8,753 nucleotides of DNA. Source: Bacillota bacterium (GTDB lineage: Bacteria > Bacillota > Clostridia > Clostridiales > Caloramatoraceae). Where the stretch lies: positions 1-8,753 of the forward strand of contig JAEWEN010000060.1 in NCBI GenBank assembly GCA_023389275.1, written 5' to 3'. Positions 1 through 6,746 of this stretch are shown here, piece by piece. The position numbers and the translations under genes were made by a program. Each line of letters begins with the position of its first letter. Positions within the stretch are counted from its first letter, which is position 1. The notes under the pieces are model-generated. The model worked only from the letters and a program-made list of their open reading frames with translations. It ran no database searches and was not told the origin of the DNA.

Positions 1-554
1 CTCCTTTACATATAAAAACAAAAGCAGGTGGCAGATTTTTTCTAACCTTTTTATAGTTAATGTTATTAAAATATTCTCTAAAAAATTTTAGTTTTAAAAT
101 AGAATATTGAAAGGTTATAAACTGGGACTTATTCTCTATTATTTTTGATGTTTTAATTAATATATTTCTTGAAACTTCATTTGGTAATGATGTAAATGGA
201 AGTCCTGATAAAATATAATCAACTTTTTTTATTGAGTATTTTTTTAGTATGATATCAATATTTTCAGCACTATCATTTATAATTATTACGTTTTTCTTGT
301 GACCATAAACTTCATTTAATTTATTATAAAAGTTCTTATTAATTTCTATTAATTTCTATTAATATAACTATAGTATCTTCGCTAATTCTTGAAAGTATTT
401 TTTCAGTAAATACTCCTGTTCCAGGTCCATATTCTACTATACATTTAGCATTTTTAAAATTAATAGATTCTACCATTTTATTAGCTAAATAACTACTACT
501 AGGAGCTATTGCGCCTATTGCTTTAGGGTTTTTAATATATTCTAATATAAACAT
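1..554 (-). pseudogene. Phospholipid N-methyltransferase-like SAM methyltransferase, frameshifted by a 10-bp tandem duplication; runs off left edge
   Basis: The intact part reads MFILEYIKNPKAIGAIAPSS, the usual opening of the phospholipid N-methyltransferase / rRNA-dimethylase-like family, followed by SAM-binding motif I (EYGPGTG, residues 41-47). As written, the frame stops after 71 codons at the repeat 337-363. Removing one 10-bp copy restores one continuous frame of at least 181 codons to the left edge. It carries the family's catalytic-loop-type motif DYILSGLPF (about 109-117) and a C-terminal NLPPAFVF segment close to the expected end (family about 190 aa). The gene was therefore full length before the duplication. 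The start is ATG at 554-552 behind GGAGG at 570-566. An upstream in-frame ATG at 572 overlaps that Shine-Dalgarno and has no site of its own. The probable ancestral role is SAM-dependent methylation, perhaps of a membrane lipid; the substrate is inferred from family naming only. Confidence 0.82.
337..363. repeat. 10-bp tandem repeat (2.7 copies) causing the frameshift
   Basis: The unit AATTTCTATT occurs exactly twice at 341-350 and 351-360, and the period-10 match extends from 337 to 363. Ten bases is not a multiple of three, so the extra copy shifts the methyltransferase frame and brings in a TAA at once. With one fewer copy the downstream frame is restored. Confidence 0.93.
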
Positions 555-562
555 TTTAAATA

Positions 563-570
563 TTACCTCC
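563..570 (-). promoter_or_regulatory. Ribosome binding site deciding the methyltransferase start
   Basis: On the minus strand GGAGGTAA lies 11 nt upstream of ATG 554-552. It overlaps the in-frame ATG at 572-570, which therefore cannot be the real start. The protein then begins MFILEYIKNP, as family members do. Confidence 0.7.
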
Positions 571-618
571 ATAAATTTCTTTTGTAATTATAGAAGGAAA
601 TATTTAAGTAATACCTTA

Positions 619-648
619 TAAATATATTAAGATTTCTTAATATATTTA
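619..648. promoter_or_regulatory. Perfect 13-bp inverted repeat in divergent intergenic region (possible operator)
   Basis: TAAATATATTAAG at 619-631 and CTTAATATATTTA at 636-648 are perfect reverse complements around a 4-nt ATTT centre. The element lies between the divergent methyltransferase and amidohydrolase genes, just upstream of a TATAAT box (652-657). It has little GC and no following T-tract, so a protein-binding operator is likelier than a terminator. No regulator gene is adjacent. Confidence 0.45.
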
Positions 649-651
649 AAT

Positions 652-657
652 TATAAT
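652..657 (+). promoter_or_regulatory. Candidate -10 box for the amidohydrolase gene
   Basis: TATAAT at 652-657 lies 41 bp before the ATG at 698. No good TTGACA-like -35 sits at 16-18 bp; TTAAGA at 627-632 is 19 bp away and falls inside the inverted repeat 619-648. Such boxes arise easily in AT-rich DNA. Confidence 0.35.
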
Positions 658-697
658 TAAACTACATAAAGTTTATAGAAGACAGGAGTATAAATAT

Positions 698-1915
698 ATG
701 AATAATAAATTTTGGTTAATTAATGCTTTAGTTGAAACAGGATTTGAATATGAGAAAAATAATATTATAGGTACTAAAACAGAAAAAAGAAATATTTTAA
801 TTGAAAATGGAAAGGTTGTAGATATTACTATAAATCAGCCATTAGATACTGAATATCCTATTAAAGATGCTAAGGAACTATTAATTTTACCTTCGCTTAA
901 GGAAAATCATATTCACTTAGATAAAGGTCATTTTGGTGGTAAGTGGAAGGCAGCTACACCTTTTGTAAGTGTATTTAATAGGATTGAAGAGGAAAAAGGA
1001 TTTCTTAAAGACTTTTTAGATACTACTACAGAAAAAGCAGAAGCTTTATTAAGTCTTATTACAGGTTTTGGTGTAACAAATACACGTGTTCAGTGTAATA
1101 TTGACCCTGTTATAGGTTTAGGTAATATGGAAAGGGTTAAAGAAGCTTTAGATAATTATAGTAGTAAACTTGATTATGAGTTAGTTGCATTTCCTCAGCA
1201 TGGTTTATTAAAAAGTGACTCTATAAGTTTAATGAAAGATGCTATGAGAAATGGGGTTAATGTTGTAGGGGGATTAGACCCTGCTACAATAGATAATAAT
1301 ATTGAATCATCATTAGGAAAAATGATGGATATAGCAGTAGAGTTTGATTCAGATATTGATATACATATACATGATAGAGGAACACTAGGTATGCACACGA
1401 TTAAAAGATTAGCAAGCTTTATCGAAGATGCTAAATGGTTTAACAGGGTAACTATTAGTCATGGATACTGTTTAGGAGATTTAACTTCAAGTGAGGTTTT
1501 AGATTTATGTGATATATTTAAAGAACTAGGGATTAGTATATCTACAACATGTCCTATAGATACAGCTTGTCCTCCAATACCACTTCTTTATGAAAATGGA
1601 GTTAAGGTAAATATAATTAATGATAATATTAATGATCATTGGAGTCCATTTGGTACAGGAGACCTTTTACAAAAAGCTAGTACAATGGCAGAAAAGTTTG
1701 GATGGATAGATGAGTATTCTCTAACAAGAGCACTTTCATTTATTACAGGAGGAAAAACACCTTTAAATAGTAGTGGAGAATGTGTTTGGCCAAAAGTTGG
1801 AGATGAGGCTAGTATGATTTTTGTTAATAGTTCATGTTCAGCAGAGGCTGTAGCTAGAATTTCTAAAAGGTCTGCTGTTATGTTTAAAGGAAATATTGTT
1901 TCAGGGAATTTATAA
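698..1915 (+). CDS. Cytosine-deaminase-like amidohydrolase (metal-dependent hydrolase)
   Basis: The 405-aa product has the amidohydrolase-superfamily order of the cytosine deaminase group. A beta-rich N-terminus (about 1-65) leads into the metal site HIHLDK (H71, H73). Then come FPQHG (Q167, equivalent to the substrate-binding Gln of E. coli CodA), DIHIHDRG (H223 as ligand), ISHGYCL (H255) and NDNINDHWSPFGTGDLL (D309 as the metal-binding Asp). The length is right for the family (about 400-430). It is probably a cytoplasmic deaminase or amidohydrolase acting on a pyrimidine, triazine or related nitrogenous ring. One oddity is that the acidic residue three after H223 is Asp226, where E. coli cytosine deaminase has the catalytic Glu217, so cytosine should not be assumed as substrate. 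Translation starts at ATG 698, 9 nt after AGGAG (684-688). It is transcribed alone and converges on an MFS transporter. Confidence 0.85.
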   Translation: MNNKFWLINALVETGFEYEKNNIIGTKTEKRNILIENGKVVDITINQPLDTEYPIKDAKELLILPSLKENHIHLDKGHFGGKWKAATPFVSVFNRIEEEKGFLKDFLDTTTEKAEALLSLITGFGVTNTRVQCNIDPVIGLGNMERVKEALDNYSSKLDYELVAFPQHGLLKSDSISLMKDAMRNGVNVVGGLDPATIDNNIESSLGKMMDIAVEFDSDIDIHIHDRGTLGMHTIKRLASFIEDAKWFNRVTISHGYCLGDLTSSEVLDLCDIFKELGISISTTCPIDTACPPIPLLYENGVKVNIINDNINDHWSPFGTGDLLQKASTMAEKFGWIDEYSLTRALSFITGGKTPLNSSGECVWPKVGDEASMIFVNSSCSAEAVARISKRSAVMFKGNIVSGNL

Positions 1916-1918
1916 GTA

Positions 1919-1955
1919 AAAAGGACTTCTAATTAGAAGTCCTTTTAGGTTTTTT
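1919..1955. terminator. Bidirectional terminator shared by amidohydrolase and MFS genes
   Basis: A perfect 12-bp stem pairs AAAAGGACTTCT (1919-1930) with AGAAGTCCTTTT (1935-1946) around AATT. On the plus strand it is followed by a T-run at 1950-1955; on the minus strand the T-run is formed by the complement of the 5' arm. The TAG of the MFS gene (1931-1929) lies at the loop, so the MFS coding sequence enters the hairpin. Confidence 0.88.
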
Positions 1956-3110
1956 GTTACCTATTTTTATTTGAATTAAAATCATTATTATTACACATAT
2001 AATCATTCCTATAATAGAAGGAGTAAAGCTTCCAGATAAGTCTCTTACAATTCCTATTAAAAAAGGGCCTAGTGCAGCAAAAATATATCCTACAGATTGT
2101 GTCATTGCAGCTAACATATTTGCTTCTTTTGTACTAGATGCTTCGTCAATTGGTAGAGCAAGGCCTAGAGAAAATAATCCTCCTGCGCCAATTCCTAAGA
2201 AAATACTGCTTATCCATGGGGATATAGATAGTAAAAGTGTAATTAGTCCAATTAGTTCCATAGATGAACAGCCAACTAATAGTATAATTCTCTTTTTACA
2301 TCGACTAACTAAAATAGGAATTAAAAAACTTACTGGCATTTGAACAATTGAAAATAGTGTTAAAACCATTCCAGATGTTTGTTTGCTATATCCCATATCG
2401 TGGACAATAGATGGTAACCATGTGGTTATGCAATAAAACATACAAGCAAGTATTGCAAAAAAACTAGTTAGTAGCCATGCTTGTTTACTTTTTAGTACAG
2501 ATTTTAAATCTATTTCATTAGTTATAGAATCATTTTTATTTTCTAATTCTATTTCTTTTTTCCTAGGTTTTATCCAAAAGAAAGTAGCAACTAAAGCTAA
2601 AAGACACCAAGAAGCTACAGAAGTTTGCCATGAAGAGTTAAAAACATTAGTTAAAGGTATTGAAAATGCAGCGCCAAACGCAGCACCAATAGCAACTGCT
2701 AAAGAGTAAACTCCAACTATACTAGATGGGTTTGGAAAAGTCTTTTTTATAAATCCAGATAGTAAAGGTCCTATTATAGCAATACCAATACCACTTGTAA
2801 AAGCTGTTAAAAGCATTATCCATGAAGATGTTGCAAAGTATCTTGTAGCAGTAGAAATGCAAATTAATAAAAGAGAGTAGGCAATGGTTTTTTCAATGCT
2901 TAAACGCTTTGTAATTTTAACTGCAAAGGGAGCAAATATTCCCATACACAAAACTGGTAGTGCTGTTAAAAGACTTGCTAAGGCAGCGCTCATATTTAAT
3001 GATTCTCTAATTGTTTCAAGTAAAGGTGAAACAGAAGTTATAACAGGTCGAAGGTTAAGTGCTGCAATAAAAATTGCAACTATAGGGAAAATATAACGCT
3101 TAAAGTTCAA
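1929..3110 (-). CDS. CynX/NimT-family MFS transporter
   Basis: This is a 393-aa polytopic membrane protein with about 12 hydrophobic segments in two six-helix halves, joined by a charged cytoplasmic loop (around KPRKKEIELENKNDSITNEI, roughly residues 181-200). The first helix and following segment read LNLRPVITSVSPLL, then SLLTALPVLCMGIFAP, the hallmark of the CynX/NimT (cyanate / 2-nitroimidazole) branch of the major facilitator superfamily. The substrate cannot be read from sequence; export or uptake of a small anionic or nitrogenous compound is a family-level guess. I place the start at TTG 3110-3108, because GGAGGTG (3123-3117) lies 8 nt before it and overlaps the in-frame ATG at 3125, which has no site of its own. 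The last codons form part of the shared terminator hairpin. It is convergent with the amidohydrolase, so a functional link is possible but they are not co-transcribed. Confidence 0.88.
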   Translation of the reverse strand: MNFKRYIFPIVAIFIAALNLRPVITSVSPLLETIRESLNMSAALASLLTALPVLCMGIFAPFAVKITKRLSIEKTIAYSLLLICISTATRYFATSSWIMLLTAFTSGIGIAIIGPLLSGFIKKTFPNPSSIVGVYSLAVAIGAAFGAAFSIPLTNVFNSSWQTSVASWCLLALVATFFWIKPRKKEIELENKNDSITNEIDLKSVLKSKQAWLLTSFFAILACMFYCITTWLPSIVHDMGYSKQTSGMVLTLFSIVQMPVSFLIPILVSRCKKRIILLVGCSSMELIGLITLLLSISPWISSIFLGIGAGGLFSLGLALPIDEASSTKEANMLAAMTQSVGYIFAALGPFLIGIVRDLSGSFTPSIIGMIICVIIMILIQIKIGNKKPKRTSN

Positions 3111-3116
3111 AAAATT

Positions 3117-3123
3117 CACCTCC
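3117..3123 (-). promoter_or_regulatory. Ribosome binding site indicating a TTG start for the MFS gene
   Basis: The minus strand reads GGAGGTG, then AATTTT, then TTG. GGAGG ends 8 nt before TTG 3110-3108, which is ideal spacing. The alternative ATG at 3125-3123 overlaps the Shine-Dalgarno itself. Confidence 0.75.
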
Positions 3124-3178
3124 ATATTTTTATAAGTTACTTAAATTATTACTTCACTAGTCTATAATATAGAAGTTT

Positions 3179-3184
3179 ATTATA
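3179..3184 (-). promoter_or_regulatory. Candidate -10 box for the MFS gene
   Basis: TATAAT is read on the minus strand at 3184-3179, 68 bp before the proposed TTG. No convincing -35 box is seen at 16-18 bp, so support is weak in this AT-rich region. Confidence 0.25.
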
Positions 3185-3220
3185 CAATAGAATAATATTA
3201 AACTTTTTATGTACTTGTAG

Positions 3221-3226
3221 TATAAT
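3221..3226 (+). promoter_or_regulatory. Candidate -10 box for the small membrane-anchored protein
   Basis: TATAAT at 3221-3226 lies 29 bp before the ATG at 3256. TTAAAC at 3198-3203 is the right distance (17 bp) for a -35 but matches TTGACA poorly. Confidence 0.4.
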
Positions 3227-3255
3227 CTAATAAAATAAAATCAGGAGGATATAGT

Positions 3256-3675
3256 ATGAAATTTCTTAAATTTTTAATTATAATTGTAATATTAATAGGT
3301 GGTATTGGTTATGGTGTATATCACTATGGTACTAAATTTGCTTCAGATAAATTAGTAAAAACAATTTCTACACAGCTTGAAGGAAGTGGAGAGTTAAAAA
3401 AGGTAAAAGACCTTGTTGAAAGCGATCCTAACTTAAAAGCTTTTATAGAAGATGCAAAAACAGCAGATACTAGTAAGCTACCTTTTACTACAAAGGAAGA
3501 AGCAACTAAAGTATTAATTAAAAAAATTGGTGTTTCTGAGCTTAATAATATTAGAGTACAATTACAAGAAGGAACTGCTTCTAAAGAAGAGATTCTTAAA
3601 AATATTGAAGGTAAGTTAAGTAAAGAGGAAATGGAAGCATTAAAGGTAATTGCTTATAAAGAATTATATAAATAA
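3256..3675 (+). CDS. Small membrane-anchored protein of unknown function
   Basis: The 139-aa product has a single N-terminal hydrophobic helix (about residues 4-24, KFLKFLIIIVILIGGIGYG). A hydrophilic, Lys/Glu-rich, probably all-helical domain (about 28-139) follows, and the pattern predicts an outward-facing anchored domain. There is no lipobox, cysteine pair, LPXTG or known catalytic motif. It resembles short clostridial hypothetical proteins that I recognise only by style and cannot assign a function. Two acidic/basic stretches, KLPFTTKEEATKVLIKKIGV (about 75-94) and TASKEEILKNIEGKLSKEEM (about 112-131), look like helix-forming segments. The start is ATG 3256 with a strong AGGAGG (3243-3248) 7 nt upstream. 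It is a single-gene unit ending at a shared terminator with the penicillin-binding protein gene. Confidence 0.8.
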   Translation: MKFLKFLIIIVILIGGIGYGVYHYGTKFASDKLVKTISTQLEGSGELKKVKDLVESDPNLKAFIEDAKTADTSKLPFTTKEEATKVLIKKIGVSELNNIRVQLQEGTASKEEILKNIEGKLSKEEMEALKVIAYKELYK

Positions 3676-3676
3676 T

Positions 3677-3718
3677 AAAATACGATAAACAAGGAATTTC
3701 TTGTTTATCGTATTTTTT
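3677..3718. terminator. Bidirectional terminator between small membrane protein and PBP genes
   Basis: A perfect 17-bp stem pairs AAAATACGATAAACAAG (3677-3693) with CTTGTTTATCGTATTTT (3700-3716) around a 6-nt loop. U-rich tails form in both directions. It starts one base after the stop of the gene to its left and ends a few bases before the PBP stop codon. Confidence 0.9.
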
Positions 3719-3722
3719 ATCT

Positions 3723-5759
3723 CTAATTTTCAAAAACAGACTTTATTATAGGAACTACATAGTGACTTCCGCCACGGTTTTTAACATCCTCAACCATTGA
3801 TAGTGCAAGGTATTGTTTATTACCATCTTTATTTGGAGTAAAAGCAACAAACCATCCAAGTTCAGTTCCAGTAGTATCTTCCTTAGATGCTTTTATTTCT
3901 GCTGTTCCTGTTTTCCCTGCAATAGTCATCCCTTTTATCATAGCACTATGTGCTGTTCCGTTTTTATTTTCAACAACTTGTATTAAATCACTTGTTATAT
4001 TATTTACTGCTTCCTTAGAAAAAACCTGCTTTTTAAGTATTTCAGCTTTTGGACTATCTTTATATTCTAAGTAAGGTTTTATCATATCTCCATTATTTAA
4101 AAAAGCAGAATACATAGATGCCATATGAATAGGATTTACAAGTATTTGTCCTTGACCATATCCACTATCTGCAAGTTGTATTTCTGAAGAGAATTTATTA
4201 TCCTTTCCAAACTCTGAAGTAGATAAGCCAAATTCAAATGGGATATTTTCAGTAAAACCTAACTTTAACAATTCATTTGCTAAGGTGTCTCCACCTATTT
4301 TTAATGCAGCTTTTGCAAAATAAATATTATCAGAATAAATTAAAGCATTTCTCATTACAGCATTGTTTCCATAATCTTTTAATGTAGTAACCTTATATCC
4401 ACCCCAGCTTGAATCTTTACTCCAGCTTAAACCACTATATCCGAAATTCTCATCGTGAGATATTTTTCCTGTAGTCAAACCTATAGCTCCGATTATAGGT
4501 TTAAATGAAGACCCTGGGGAAAAAGTAGCTTTGAATCTATTATACATAGGATTTTTCTCACTATTGTTTAACTCATTCCATCTATTTTGAGTAATTCCTA
4601 GAACAAACTCATTAGGGTCATATCCAGGTGTACTTATTAAGGCTAATATCTCTCCTGTTATAGGATTCATTACAACTGTACTGCTTTTATCATCTTTTAA
4701 CTGATTATATAGTTTCGTTTGAAGGGCTGAATCAATAGTAAGTCTTACATCCTCACCGTTGTGTGCAGGAATTTTAGCTAGTGTTTCTTTAACATTTCCG
4801 TTTTCATCAACAATATCAATACTTTTTCCATCTATTCCACGAATTCTATCTTCTAATAACTTTTCTAAACCTATTTTTCCTATAATACTGTTTTGAGTAT
4901 AACCTTTTTCCTTTAATGTTTTTAATTCATCTCCATTTATACTTTGTATATAACCTGTTAAATGAGCAGCTGATTCTTTTAACGGATAAACTCTTGAGTC
5001 TACAGAAGAAATTTTAACTCCTGGAATTTCTAAAAGCTTACTTTCAAGTTCTGTATTATCCTTAGAAACTAACTTAATCTCTACAAATGAATCAGGTTTT
5101 ACATAAGATTTACTTAATTTTTTATTAATATCATCCTCTGTTAAACCTAATAAGACTGCTAATTTTTTTATATTATTAGATTGATCTTCTCCTAGTTTTT
5201 CAGGAACAATTCCTACAGATGATATTCTACCTTTTCCAGCTAAAACCACTCCATTTCTATCTAATATCTCTCCTCTTTCTCCTACAATTTTTGCTACTCT
5301 TACCTTATCGTTTCTACCTAAATTAGGAAATATAACACTAGAATCCCATTCAATCTTATAGTATCTATTTGAATCTCTATTTAGTAGTACTTTATTAGAA
5401 AAGCTTACATCGCTTATTAAAGTCTTCATACTAGTTTCGTAACTTATAGATTTACTTCCTTTATAATCAGATACATTATTTATATTTATTTTTAAATCCT
5501 TAGCTTCTATGCCTTCGTAAATTTTTTTGTTTCTATTTATAAAATCTTCTTTTGAAATAGTTGATTTGCTTTTATCACTAATCATTTCATACATTTTTTC
5601 ATAGTTTTTTGAGTTAATATAGGACATGTACTCTATAAGAGTATTCTTTGGACTAGGTCTTTTAATATATACAAAAAGTAAAGTACTAATTAAAATTCCT
5701 ATTCCTATTAAAGTAAATATAGTTAGAATTTTCTTTCTCTTTAAAATGTATTGTTTCAT
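3723..5759 (-). CDS. Class B penicillin-binding protein, PBP2a/MecA-like (low-affinity type architecture)
   Basis: The 678-aa D,D-transpeptidase is anchored by one N-terminal helix (about 11-31). The order follows: a MecA N-terminal NTF2-like domain (about 36-145), a PBP dimerisation domain (about 155-330, containing GERGEILDRNG), and a transpeptidase domain (about 355-678). Active-site motifs are S417-S-F-K420 (SxxK, nucleophile S417), S476-D-N478 (SxN) and K616-T-G618 (KTG). The 59-residue gap between SxxK and SxN equals that of S. aureus PBP2a (S403, S462), and the length is close to its 668 aa. It should cross-link peptidoglycan outside the membrane. Relatives of this architecture often bind beta-lactams poorly, but resistance here is only inferred. 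Translation starts at ATG 5759, 8 nt after GGAG (5771-5768). No BlaR/MecR-type sensor is nearby. The gene is divergent from the alpha/beta hydrolase. Confidence 0.92.
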   Translation of the reverse strand: MKQYILKRKKILTIFTLIGIGILISTLLFVYIKRPSPKNTLIEYMSYINSKNYEKMYEMISDKSKSTISKEDFINRNKKIYEGIEAKDLKININNVSDYKGSKSISYETSMKTLISDVSFSNKVLLNRDSNRYYKIEWDSSVIFPNLGRNDKVRVAKIVGERGEILDRNGVVLAGKGRISSVGIVPEKLGEDQSNNIKKLAVLLGLTEDDINKKLSKSYVKPDSFVEIKLVSKDNTELESKLLEIPGVKISSVDSRVYPLKESAAHLTGYIQSINGDELKTLKEKGYTQNSIIGKIGLEKLLEDRIRGIDGKSIDIVDENGNVKETLAKIPAHNGEDVRLTIDSALQTKLYNQLKDDKSSTVVMNPITGEILALISTPGYDPNEFVLGITQNRWNELNNSEKNPMYNRFKATFSPGSSFKPIIGAIGLTTGKISHDENFGYSGLSWSKDSSWGGYKVTTLKDYGNNAVMRNALIYSDNIYFAKAALKIGGDTLANELLKLGFTENIPFEFGLSTSEFGKDNKFSSEIQLADSGYGQGQILVNPIHMASMYSAFLNNGDMIKPYLEYKDSPKAEILKKQVFSKEAVNNITSDLIQVVENKNGTAHSAMIKGMTIAGKTGTAEIKASKEDTTGTELGWFVAFTPNKDGNKQYLALSMVEDVKNRGGSHYVVPIIKSVFEN

Positions 5760-5788
5760 AGGATCATCTCCTTATAAGAAAAACTTTT

Positions 5789-5802
5789 TATGTTTTAACA
5801 TA
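5789..5802. promoter_or_regulatory. Small inverted repeat in the PBP 5' leader
   Basis: TATGTT and AACATA pair around a 2-nt centre, between the predicted PBP promoter and its ribosome binding site. It could be an operator or a chance AT-rich dyad. It does not match the MecI/BlaI TACA-TGTA pattern. Confidence 0.25.
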
Positions 5803-5808
5803 GTTTAA

Positions 5809-5837
5809 ATATTATCCTAGGGGTTTTTTAAAGTCAA
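5809..5837 (-). promoter_or_regulatory. Candidate promoter for the PBP gene
   Basis: On the minus strand TTGACT (5837-5832) is followed after 17 bp by TAATAT (5814-5809); an alternative -10, GATAAT (5816-5811), is at 15 bp. The spacer holds the palindrome CCTAGG (5816-5821). Confidence 0.5.
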
Positions 5838-5877
5838 TATTATATAAATCATAAAACCCATTATTATATTTATATAA

Positions 5878-5907
5878 TTGCTTACGAAGAATTATTTTAA
5901 TTATAAT
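5878..5907 (+). promoter_or_regulatory. Candidate promoter for the alpha/beta hydrolase gene
   Basis: TTGCTT (5878-5883) is followed after 18 bp by TATAAT (5902-5907), giving a short leader before ATG 5943. A second TATAAT at 5912-5917 lacks a good -35. Confidence 0.45.
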
Positions 5908-5942
5908 AAAATATAATACAAATAGAAAAAGGAGATTAATCT

Positions 5943-6695
5943 ATGAAACAAAGAAAATCTTTAAAGTTTAAAATTTTTACTGCTATTGCTATTTTTTTAA
6001 TAGTAGTAATTGGGGGATTTTTTATTTATGTAAGTTCATACTATAAGTCAGGTTCATTAGCATTAAACAGTTTAAAGTCAGATTCTATAGTTAAAGTTGA
6101 AGTTCAAGAAAATGAAGATATTGTATTTAAGCCAGTGTCTAATAATAAAAAAATAGGATTTATTTTTTATCCAGGAGCAAAGGTAGAGGCTTCAGCATAT
6201 GCACCAATAGCAAGGGAAATAGCGTCAAATGGATACACTGTTGTTATTGCTAAAATGAGATTTAATTTAGCAATTTTATCACCTAATAAAGCAGATAATA
6301 TAATAAAAGAGTATAAAGATATTAACACTTGGGTTATAGGAGGACATTCTTTAGGAGGGGTTATGGCATCAGACTATGCTCTTAAAAATGATAAAGTAAA
6401 AGGTCTAGTGCTACTAGCATCATATCCTCAAGATAAAACAGATCTTAGAAGTAGTAATGTAAAGGTTATATCATTATGGGGAAGTAATGATAAAGTTGCA
6501 GATTTAAATAAAGTAAAGGATGCTAAAAGCATTATGCCAAGTGGTTCAGAATTTATAGAAATAAAAGATGGAAATCACGGAGGATTTGGAGATTATGGAC
6601 ACCAATCAGGTGATGGTGAAGCTTTAATAACAAATAAGCAGCAAATGAAAGATACATCAAAATATATTATAAATCTTTTAGATAGCTTAAAATAA
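5943..6695 (+). CDS. Membrane-anchored alpha/beta hydrolase
   Basis: The 250-aa protein has a basic N-terminus and one hydrophobic helix (about 10-30), then an alpha/beta-hydrolase fold predicted outside the membrane. The FYPGAKVEASAYAPIA segment (about 75-90) and KMRFNLAIL (about 104-112) are typical of the Abhydrolase_5 group. The nucleophile elbow is GHSLGG (S136), the likely acid is D183 in LWGSNDKV, and the likely base is H212 in DGNHGGFG, so the triad is complete. It probably hydrolyses an ester or thioester; the substrate is unknown. Start ATG 5943 has GGAG (5931-5934) 8 nt upstream. It is divergent from the PBP, which also acts at the cell surface, so a role at the envelope is possible but not shown. 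It ends at a terminator shared with the DUF2798-like gene. Confidence 0.88.
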   Translation: MKQRKSLKFKIFTAIAIFLIVVIGGFFIYVSSYYKSGSLALNSLKSDSIVKVEVQENEDIVFKPVSNNKKIGFIFYPGAKVEASAYAPIAREIASNGYTVVIAKMRFNLAILSPNKADNIIKEYKDINTWVIGGHSLGGVMASDYALKNDKVKGLVLLASYPQDKTDLRSSNVKVISLWGSNDKVADLNKVKDAKSIMPSGSEFIEIKDGNHGGFGDYGHQSGDGEALITNKQQMKDTSKYIINLLDSLK

Positions 6696-6703
6696 AAGTA
6701 AAC

Positions 6704-6742
6704 AAAAACTCTTGCCTAAACTAATTAGACAAGAGTTTTATT
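6704..6742. terminator. Bidirectional terminator between hydrolase and DUF2798-like genes
   Basis: AAAACTCTTG (6705-6714) pairs with CAAGAGTTTT (6730-6739). After one mismatch (6715/6729) the stem continues with CTAA/TTAG around a 5-nt loop. T-rich tails form on both strands, with the DUF2798-like stop codon just beyond. Confidence 0.85.
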
Positions 6743-6746
6743 TATA

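Noticed and set aside
555..572. Upstream ATG 572 for the methyltransferase
   Set aside because: It overlaps the GGAGG that serves ATG 554, and the added residues do not fit the family N-terminus.
1195..1398. Minus-strand reading frame of 67 codons
   Set aside because: It lies antisense inside the amidohydrolase, has no ribosome binding site and no family resemblance; a shadow of the real gene.
2884..3096. Plus-strand reading frame of 70 codons
   Set aside because: It is antisense to the MFS transporter, with no supporting start signal.
5789..5802. MecI/BlaI-type operator before the PBP2a-like gene
   Set aside because: The dyad TATGTT-AACATA lacks the TACA-TGTA core, and no mecI/blaI gene is present.
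5626..5808. Plus-strand reading frame of 60 codons
   Set aside because: It overlaps the PBP N-terminus and its promoter on the other strand; composition reflects the complement of the membrane helix.
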